Both the position numbers and the translations under genes were made by a program. 21,883 nt of DNA from JAHJRJ01 sp037443685 (GTDB lineage Bacteria > Bacteroidota > Ignavibacteria > UBA10030 > BY39). Positions 1 through 7,386 of the stretch are shown here, piece after piece; within the stretch, counting starts at the first letter, position 1; each line of letters opens with the position of its first letter. The DNA is taken from the NCBI GenBank assembly GCA_037443685.1, contig JBBINX010000033.1:1-21883 (forward strand), written 5' to 3'. Under the pieces are notes generated by a model, which saw nothing but the letters and a program-made list of their open reading frames with translations, was not told where the DNA came from and did no database searches.

Positions 1-3000
1 CAATCATTGTAGTACTGTTTCTGATGAATCCTTCGATCATTGCTGTCAGGTTGAGTGTACAAAGAGTGTAAGTATATTCATCTGCACCGATATCTGGGTT
101 TACAGGATCTCTCGACTCACCGTCAAAGTCATCGGTTATACCTGTAATCGGTGCGCCGGCGTTGCTTACAGGTGAGGGTGGAATTACACTAGAATTAATG
201 TGAAGGTCGTCCAAGCTCAAAAACAAAGGATCACCCGTTACACTATTCACATCATAACCCGTTATCTTCCAATCTGCTAAGGTGGGATAGTTTGTTGTCA
301 AATATCCGATAAAATTATTACCAGCAGGGGCATTAATGTAAAGCAAGTTATTATTTGATGTCGTTATTGAACCGGATGTTCCATAATATAGACAATGTTT
401 TGTACCAGTTCCTCCTCGCGTAATCGAGATTATGTTGTTCTGAAAAACGACATTTGATGCAGCTGTCGTCTGGTAAAATCCTCGTGTCGTTCCAGCGGTC
501 GAGCCGATATTGTCAACGGAGATCGAATTGAAAAAACAATGTGCTCCATCCGATCCTAAATTGTAAATACCATAAATGATACCAGTAACACTATTAAGAT
601 TATATATCATATTATTAACTGCAACATTTTCGTTGCTTATAGGGGCATCAACAGTATTGAATAAGATGCCGTAAGCAGTAGCCGATGGATTCGCCGCTGT
701 AGTGGCGTTTGTGGTATGGAGCCGGTTCTTTTCGATACGTGTGTTTTTGCATCCGGTCATAATTACTATACCTCGGTACCAAGAAATATTTATGCGTGTC
801 GGACGGTAGATGTTGTTACCGAGAATGAGAGTGGAATCGTTGTTCGACACGATGATACCAGCATCATGGAAATCGCTTATCACATTGTTAGCTACCTGGT
901 TTCCAACGCCATTCACACCGCCTGTATTTCCATTTAATCGGATTCCGCCCCAAGGTCCACCTCCTGACCCACCCATAATTGTGTTGTTAGTGAAGACACA
1001 GTAATTTGCATTATTCCCAGAGGAACTCACACTAGTAGCTGAGTTGCTAGATACAATTCCGATTGAATTCGACTCAGTCGTACTCGTCACAGCGCTCAAA
1101 TCAATAGTACAGTTTGCAATCGTATTATAATTTGCTTGGTTGATTAAGTGTATTCCCCAGCCGTATGTTGAATCGGTGCCAACGATTTTCAGATTATTGA
1201 TCGTCATCCGCTGGGTACCATTCAATTTTAGCAGGTACCTATTAGTAGCGGTTGGAGCGTACGTCAAAGTTTCGCTATTGCCATTGATGGTTACCGTGTT
1301 CAAGTCACTGACGCCAGTGATCGCAGTAAACTCGACTTGCTCATTGTAAGGTCCCGACCCTTGTTGGACATTCAAAGTAACAGATCCTGAAACTCCGGCT
1401 GAACCGAGCAGCGCGGCAACATTATTGAATGAATTAAATGGATACGGCTGCGAAGGTGAGATAGTATATGTACCCGAAATTGCAGAGATGATTGTTCTAT
1501 TTCCAGAAGGTGCACTTATCGCTGGTATTCGCGCCGTATCTTCAACGATAATAGACAAGAGTTCTGCATCGATAACGTTCCCACCCGTAGCAGATATAGG
1601 GATATCGTATGCGAGCCAAAAATAGTTTGTTCCATTCACCAGCACTTGGTTGCCAGAAATTGAATATGTTACTGGCGCAGCTGGTGGAGATATATAAGTT
1701 GAACCAAATTGTACTGCAGTTCCAAACATATTGCTTATACCAGTATAAAATATTTTAGCATTTGATAAATCGATAGCTGCATTTGTTGAACCATTTGTGT
1801 TGAGTGTAAATCCAGTAACAGTCAACGGATTTGAAAATCCTGTCGTAACAATCTCAATACCAATAATATGATTGTTAACAGTATTGGCAAATACAGCATT
1901 TGTGTTTTGTGTACTTGTACTCGATACAAATACCATTGAGGCAAGCGACATTCCTTCAAATTCATCAGCCCCGACATCTGGTGCGGTACCTCCACCTGAA
2001 TAACCTGGGGCACCATAGCGCAAATCTCCGTCAATATCAGTCGTAATTGCGCTAACGCTCGTCCCGCCGCTCTCAATCTTCGACGGTACTGTCGTCTTAA
2101 TATGTAGGTCGAAGGGTGTTGTTGTGTCATTTACAAACGGCGGCATATTTGAGAATGATGCAACGTCACGCGGAGTAACTCTTGTTTGATAAGTCTCTAT
2201 AGTCTGGTCACTGTTAGTCCCGTCGTAGAAGATAAGCCTGTTCGCTGCTGGAGTCCCGGCAAAGAAACAGTTGTTGTTCGAAGCAGTCGCGTAATTCTGA
2301 AGGGCAACTGCACTGCGTCTGTATGCTACTGTGAAGCCACTCGTACTGCCCGGTGTTGAAAGATTTACAATGATGTTGTTACGCATATCTAACATAGCAG
2401 TCGTAGCGGTCGCATTCGCCGCTGCAGAAATCCCAGATGAACCAAACGTAGCACCGCCCGTTGCATTAAGATACACAGTATTGTAATACGTACCGATTGT
2501 GCTGTTTGTAGTGGTGCTTGTATAATTAATACCAATTACTGCATTGGCACTTGTGGAATTAGGTGCACGCAGATCAGAAATAAAATTGTTGTTCACATCA
2601 ATCGCCGTCCCAGACGTCACCCAGCATCCATACGCAAGCCCTGCAGAACCTGTGTTATTTAAATTATAAACATTATTCTTTAAAATTTTCGTGCTCGCTC
2701 CACCTGTACTGTGAATCCCATACACCCCACCAATCATACTCGATAAACCGCTTACGGTGTTTCCATTAATTTCCCGTTGCATAGTTGTGGATGTAGTGGT
2801 CGGCCGAATACCAGCCACCACAGTAGAGGCTGAGGTATTTGTCCCCCCCACTGAAAGGTTGTAGAAAGTATTATCGAATATATTTTCTCTAGCCGGAGAG
2901 GCACTGTTGAAGTAGCCATAAATTATGCTTGAGGAAGATCCCGAAGAGTTAGGGATAGAGATGTCTGAAACCTTGTTTGAATAGCACTCTATATTGCTTG

Positions 3001-4240
3001 CACCGCCAGTCTGAATACCGTAGATAGAACCACTCGTTCCCGTTTTCGAATTTCCCGAAATTGTGTTGGAGTAAATATTAAGTGCTGTAATCGTGCCAGT
3101 ACCTGCTAGGAGAATTAGGGTTCCAGTACCACTATATGCATTATTTTGGACCATATTTTTATAGATGTTAGCGGTTAATGTAGTACCAACCGGGTCGTGT
3201 ACAATTGTGCTGAAGGTTCCACTTGTAGCAGATATATTGCTGTTCTCTACAATATTGTTATGAATATTGACGGTCTTCCCAGTGCCTAAAGCACGGATGC
3301 CGTACTGGATATAGGAAGTAGTACTCGTTGTGATCGTCACCCTATTGTGGCTGATTTCGTAATCAGCCACATTTATACCTGTACCCGATGCCGTTACGAG
3401 AATTCCATAAACAGTTTGCACAGTTCCTGTTCCACCATTGACAATGTTATTACTCACCTTTAAGTTTGATTGCCCCTCGCATCGGATTCCTTCACTTGTC
3501 GTATTACTACCGAAGTCAGTAATGTTATTTGAAGCCAAGCCGGTAACCCCGATTTCGTTATCTGTATCCCGATTACCAGTTGCGGCTATAGCATAAATAC
3601 CATACCGAACATTTGAAATTGAATTACCGAATAACTTGTTATAAGAATTCGCATACGTGGAGTCTGATGATGTAATTGTCACGTTAGTTATCGTCTTATT
3701 GCTTATAAAAATTCCGATCGAATTGGGGTTGACTTTCTGAAGCGTAATATTACAGTTCTTGATTACTACATTTCGACACCCATCTGTTGGAGAAACTCTA
3801 TGAAGACTATATCCCCATTCCATCATCCCATCGCCAGTATTTGAGGATGGATCGAGTACATCTATGCCGTCAAAAGTGATGTAATCTGTCCCAGACAATT
3901 TGATAATTCCATCGAGACTCGCCGACGTACTTGCTGCGGCGGTAATTCGAGGGTTTGTACCCGAGCCGCTTTTCTGAAAGACAATTGGATTTACCGCGGT
4001 TGGAGGATTGGTCGTAATAGCAATAGTTAAATTAGCAGCAGTTTCCGTATGACCCGCTGCAACATTAAAAGTTACACCGTCAATTCCAACACCCTGTAAA
4101 TTAAGAGAATCGATCGCGGCAGCTATCGTCGGATAATTACTGCTCGGAATACTTATTGCGCCCGTCAACTGCCCAAATGAATCTGAAGATAAAAACACAA
4201 CAGAAATTAAAATAATTAGTAAAAATATTTTGTTTTTCAT
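1..4240 (-). CDS. Large secreted double parallel beta-helix surface protein (partial, C-terminus beyond window)
   Basis: One open frame reads without a stop from ATG at 4240 to the left edge (1413 codons), so the C-terminus is missing. An SD (GGAGT, 5 nt before ATG) supports the start. Residues 1-23 (MKNKIFLLIILISVVFLSS then DSFGQ) form a signal peptide. The rest is rich in Thr, Ser, Asn and Gly with recurrent N-N-x-[IV] and Y-G-I turns typical of right-handed beta-helices. Two such modules, roughly 25-760 and 920-1390, begin alike (an I-S-[IP] stretch, then a G-V-x-G-x-V-T-[FL]-N-V element). Both end in a D-[IF]-D-G-x-x-R ... D-[VI]-G-A-D-E-[FY] motif (near residues 755 and 1382), as in choice-of-anchor Q-like beta-helix proteins. 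Between them, about 760-920, lies a segment resembling the N-terminal domain of BNR-repeat neuraminidases (tentative). After the second motif comes an L-N-L-T-x-M-I-E-G-F stretch often seen ahead of T9SS sorting domains. A surface or secreted T9SS cargo is likely, and the ligand is unknown. Confidence 0.9.
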   Translation of the reverse strand, partial: MKNKIFLLIILISVVFLSSDSFGQLTGAISIPSSNYPTIAAAIDSLNLQGVGIDGVTFNVAAGHTETAANLTIAITTNPPTAVNPIVFQKSGSGTNPRITAAASTSASLDGIIKLSGTDYITFDGIDVLDPSSNTGDGMMEWGYSLHRVSPTDGCRNVVIKNCNITLQKVNPNSIGIFISNKTITNVTITSSDSTYANSYNKLFGNSISNVRYGIYAIAATGNRDTDNEIGVTGLASNNITDFGSNTTSEGIRCEGQSNLKVSNNIVNGGTGTVQTVYGILVTASGTGINVADYEISHNRVTITTSTTSYIQYGIRALGTGKTVNIHNNIVENSNISATSGTFSTIVHDPVGTTLTANIYKNMVQNNAYSGTGTLILLAGTGTITALNIYSNTISGNSKTGTSGSIYGIQTGGASNIECYSNKVSDISIPNSSGSSSSIIYGYFNSASPARENIFDNTFYNLSVGGTNTSASTVVAGIRPTTTSTTMQREINGNTVSGLSSMIGGVYGIHSTGGASTKILKNNVYNLNNTGSAGLAYGCWVTSGTAIDVNNNFISDLRAPNSTSANAVIGINYTSTTTNSTIGTYYNTVYLNATGGATFGSSGISAAANATATTAMLDMRNNIIVNLSTPGSTSGFTVAYRRSAVALQNYATASNNNCFFAGTPAANRLIFYDGTNSDQTIETYQTRVTPRDVASFSNMPPFVNDTTTPFDLHIKTTVPSKIESGGTSVSAITTDIDGDLRYGAPGYSGGGTAPDVGADEFEGMSLASMVFVSSTSTQNTNAVFANTVNNHIIGIEIVTTGFSNPLTVTGFTLNTNGSTNAAIDLSNAKIFYTGISNMFGTAVQFGSTYISPPAAPVTYSISGNQVLVNGTNYFWLAYDIPISATGGNVIDAELLSIIVEDTARIPAISAPSGNRTIISAISGTYTISPSQPYPFNSFNNVAALLGSAGVSGSVTLNVQQGSGPYNEQVEFTAITGVSDLNTVTINGNSETLTYAPTATNRYLLKLNGTQRMTINNLKIVGTDSTYGWGIHLINQANYNTIANCTIDLSAVTSTTESNSIGIVSSNSATSVSSSGNNANYCVFTNNTIMGGSGGGPWGGIRLNGNTGGVNGVGNQVANNVISDFHDAGIIVSNNDSTLILGNNIYRPTRINISWYRGIVIMTGCKNTRIEKNRLHTTNATTAANPSATAYGILFNTVDAPISNENVAVNNMIYNLNSVTGIIYGIYNLGSDGAHCFFNSISVDNIGSTAGTTRGFYQTTAASNVVFQNNIISITRGGTGTKHCLYYGTSGSITTSNNNLLYINAPAGNNFIGYLTTNYPTLADWKITGYDVNSVTGDPLFLSLDDLHINSSVIPPSPVSNAGAPITGITDDFDGESRDPVNPDIGADEYTYTLCTLNLTAMIEGFIRNSTTMI

Positions 4241-4301
4241 AAAGACTCCATCATTTTATTTTTAGATACTTTATTTATTTCATCATTACTTATTTTCAGT
4301 A

Positions 4302-7301
4302 TCAGTGTAAGAGAACCATTTTCCGAGCTTGTGTGAATTTCTTACCTGAGTTACCTTCTGCGGATATCCTAAAGAGGTACACTCCACTACCTACAGACTG
4401 ATCATACTTGTTACGTCCATCCCATTCTATTATATGGTAACCCGCAGGACGTTCTTCGTTAATCAAAGTCTTAACCTTTTGTCCGAGTAGGTTATAAACT
4501 TCGACTGTTACTATACTCACTTCGGGAAGTGCAAACTTAATGTTCGTTGTCGGGTTAAATGGATTCGGATAGTTCTGAAACAGCTTGTATGATGCTATTG
4601 TTTCTTCCTTTTTCTCCCGCACACTCACCTGGAAAAGATCGAAATTATTATTATATAGATTTTTAGCAAAATAGCCGGTATTTTTTACTATCACTACCGA
4701 GTTCAAAGGATCTGTCCCTCTGCCTACAACATAAGCGGTAATTATATCTACAGGTTTTCCGGTTTCTAATCTGAATGGTCCGGTACTCAAAAGAATGCGT
4801 TGATCGCAGGCATAATTATTAATCCAACCATAATTACTAACAGGGTCTCCAGAATATAAAAACTTTCTACTTATTGTAGCACAGTTAACTCCACCCAGGA
4901 CAGAACCAAAGCTCCAACTACAAGGATCAATAGAATTACCAAGGCGATCCAGACCAAGCATAAAATTCCTGGCTTCTCCTCCGTTATTCGGACCACTCAT
5001 CGTAGAATGACCACACAAGAAATGGATAAAAGATGTCATCATTAAATTCATTGCGCCGGGAATTGTATCTATTCTCATATATGGTCCTTTGTGATTGTAT
5101 GCTGAATCGAGAGGTGTGTCCGTTCCCAGATCGTATATTCCGTTTCCGTTATTATCTAGAAACGTTTTTCCAGGAATATATGCATAAGGTCCTTGGAGGA
5201 AATTGAAAGAAATTGCAGGCGGATCACCTCCAAATACCGTATCAATACCATGATTATATACAAAACCACTGTTCAATGTTGTATCACATCCGGCCAGATC
5301 GTCTGAATAATCACCTATATCAGGATCACTCCACACACCAAAATATACTGAATCCATTACATCTGCTACCGTACCCCGATTGATCAGCCGGTAACGTATA
5401 AAAATTATGTCATCCAGTTGCTGAACTATTTGTGGACCTGAAGCAAATACTGTTTGATGAATCTCTAATCCCTGAGGCTGAACTTCACTAAATCTTCTGA
5501 AATCGGATGCTACTCCATCATTAAAAACACACCAGGTTGTTACATGACCGATCAGATCGGGTCGGTCTTCATTTATATCCCATACCCCATTTCCGTTTAT
5601 ATCTACAGGATTATAAACACCATCATTATTTCCGTCATAAAATCCGGCACCAAGTTTGACGGCGAATTTCCAATTCTGCCAACTGTCACCGAAGTGCGGA
5701 TCCGATGATTTTATTACATATAAAACGTTTTTAGGATCGTTCCTTAAAGATCCCACTTTCCCTGGCCAGTAATCCTGAAGGCGGCTTGATGATGCCACAG
5801 CATTTGCCCAAAGATTATTATTACTTTTACCAGAAAGATAAAAACCTCCTGAAAACAGAACTATATTACCGTCATATTTGCCTCCACTCTCACCATTTAT
5901 CGTAACAGCCGCAAAAACACCGGAATTATTCATTGGAAGCTTAAATCTATTTATATCTATCAGATATTGAGACGATCCAAAGGTTAAAGGTACTAATATA
6001 TTAGAACCGTTAAAGGTCCTATGGTTAAATTGACTATCGTTCAATGAAAATTTGTAGGTTATAACGTCTCCTGAATTAAAACCACCAATTAAAACACCGT
6101 AAATTTTATCATTGGCAAGTGAATCGCCATTTAATCCGTCATCATACATTTGAGTTGAATCAGAAGCCATATAATTAACCGAATATTTAAGATAAACACT
6201 GGGTATTCCCGGATCATCGTCAACATAAGCTCTGAAACTAACAGGCTGAGATGGTGCAGGTGTGTTCGGGATATGCGTCGAGTAATAAAGGTAAGGTGGT
6301 GAATTATTATCGTCGGTTACTCCGACCAATCCATAGTACAACTGATTGTTTCCTGTTCTTTCGGATGCGAATGATATAAAAATTGAGTCCCCCGATAATG
6401 ACACATTGTGGTAACCATCAAAACCGACAAATTTGGTCACTTGACTCGGAGTACTCCAAGTAATTCCCCCATTTGTACTTGCTGTGTAAAAAATATCAGA
6501 TTGCTTAAAATTTGTAAAAGGAGTGTTCTTATAAAGTTGGTAAAATATCCATAGTTTACAGTTTGATTCACGTATGACACGCGGACGAACTTCATTCAAT
6601 GTACTCGATATTACAGGTATTGTTGTGTGCCAGTCTTGTCCCCCGTCTGTACTTATCTTCGTATAAATATCTCCATTACCAGTTACTCCGCTCTGATACA
6701 CCACTATCAGTTTTGAGGAATCTATACTCAGAACAGTGCTATATGTACCTGAGAAAGTCGAACCGCCATATACCCAATCGTTTCCGTCATTTACACTAAA
6801 TGCATAACCGCCTGCCGAAAAAGTTAACCATATCTTCCCATCAAATGTTTGTGAAAGTGTTGCATGTGTTGCCGATGCCATCATAAAAGGATACGTTCCT
6901 GTGGGTAAGACTATCTGTGATGACCAATTTAACCCATTATCATCTGAATATTTTTGATAATGATAACGTTTAATTAAGTTTTTCCAAACGACCAATACTC
7001 TTCCAGTATTTGTAACCAGAGCGGTAATTCCTACTAACGTGTCGGAAGGTCCAACCGGTAATACTGAATCTTGCAGCACTATCGGAGATTGCCATGTAAG
7101 CCCATCGTCACAACTTTTACTGAATTGAATTTTTCTTTCATTCACCCAAAAGAATAAAAAACAGTTTTGCGACTTTAGGATAAAAGACTGATAATAAGAT
7201 AAATCGGACATTTGTTGCGGAAATCTTATAGGCTTTTCTAAATTTGAAAAACAAATTGAGTTTGCAACTAATAGTATTACAACCACCCAATTTTTTTTCA
7301 T
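4302..7301 (-). CDS. Secreted Asp-box (BNR/sialidase-like) protein with T9SS type A sorting domain
   Basis: 999 aa. ATG is preceded by AGAGGAG with 6-nt spacing. Signal peptide at residues 1-19 (hydrophobic VVVILLVANSICF). The N-terminal ~330 residues carry Asp-box motifs of the S-x-D-x-G-x-x-W type: CDDGLTW, SDDNGLNW, STDGGQDW, STNGGITW and a weaker NDGNDW. This indicates a sialidase-like beta-propeller. A Y-D-D-G-x-x-G-D-x-x-x-N-D-x-x-Y-G segment near 385-430 looks like a choice-of-anchor X / Ig-like domain. Asp/Asn-rich loops (DGNNDGVYNPVDINGNG near 554; LDNNGNGIYDLGTD near 715) look like calcium-binding loops. The last ~90 residues start with NYPNPFNPTTNIKF and end with GVYLFRI...KMVLLH, a T9SS type A sorting domain cleaved on export. 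Asp boxes alone do not prove glycosidase activity and I see no convincing catalytic Arg triad, so enzyme function is not claimed. It lies 61 bp upstream of the beta-helix gene with no obvious promoter between, so they are probably cotranscribed. Confidence 0.93.
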   Translation of the reverse strand: MKKNWVVVILLVANSICFSNLEKPIRFPQQMSDLSYYQSFILKSQNCFLFFWVNERKIQFSKSCDDGLTWQSPIVLQDSVLPVGPSDTLVGITALVTNTGRVLVVWKNLIKRYHYQKYSDDNGLNWSSQIVLPTGTYPFMMASATHATLSQTFDGKIWLTFSAGGYAFSVNDGNDWVYGGSTFSGTYSTVLSIDSSKLIVVYQSGVTGNGDIYTKISTDGGQDWHTTIPVISSTLNEVRPRVIRESNCKLWIFYQLYKNTPFTNFKQSDIFYTASTNGGITWSTPSQVTKFVGFDGYHNVSLSGDSIFISFASERTGNNQLYYGLVGVTDDNNSPPYLYYSTHIPNTPAPSQPVSFRAYVDDDPGIPSVYLKYSVNYMASDSTQMYDDGLNGDSLANDKIYGVLIGGFNSGDVITYKFSLNDSQFNHRTFNGSNILVPLTFGSSQYLIDINRFKLPMNNSGVFAAVTINGESGGKYDGNIVLFSGGFYLSGKSNNNLWANAVASSSRLQDYWPGKVGSLRNDPKNVLYVIKSSDPHFGDSWQNWKFAVKLGAGFYDGNNDGVYNPVDINGNGVWDINEDRPDLIGHVTTWCVFNDGVASDFRRFSEVQPQGLEIHQTVFASGPQIVQQLDDIIFIRYRLINRGTVADVMDSVYFGVWSDPDIGDYSDDLAGCDTTLNSGFVYNHGIDTVFGGDPPAISFNFLQGPYAYIPGKTFLDNNGNGIYDLGTDTPLDSAYNHKGPYMRIDTIPGAMNLMMTSFIHFLCGHSTMSGPNNGGEARNFMLGLDRLGNSIDPCSWSFGSVLGGVNCATISRKFLYSGDPVSNYGWINNYACDQRILLSTGPFRLETGKPVDIITAYVVGRGTDPLNSVVIVKNTGYFAKNLYNNNFDLFQVSVREKKEETIASYKLFQNYPNPFNPTTNIKFALPEVSIVTVEVYNLLGQKVKTLINEERPAGYHIIEWDGRNKYDQSVGSGVYLFRISAEGNSGKKFTQARKMVLLH

Positions 7302-7386
7302 TTATTACTCCTCTATATCAAATTATTTTGATAATTTTTATCGAAAATTTTTTCTCGACTATAACGAAATCTTCCAGAAAAAGCAT

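Noticed and set aside
716..1625. Short plus-strand frames opposite the beta-helix gene (for example 716-937, 1140-1349, 1425-1625).
   Set aside because: They are antisense to a 4.2-kb continuous coding frame with signal peptide and clear repeats, and they show no domain or SD.
1822..2130. A 102-aa minus-strand frame in another phase inside the beta-helix gene.
   Set aside because: It is a shadow frame rich in Arg, Leu and Gln without homology; the gene's true frame spans it.
1..4240. A frameshift or pseudogene in the left region.
   Set aside because: Reading the minus strand codon by codon gives one frame from ATG to the edge without a stop and with consistent protein character throughout.
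4302..7301. Calling the Asp-box protein a sialidase.
   Set aside because: Asp boxes occur in many non-enzymatic propellers, and the catalytic residues could not be identified.
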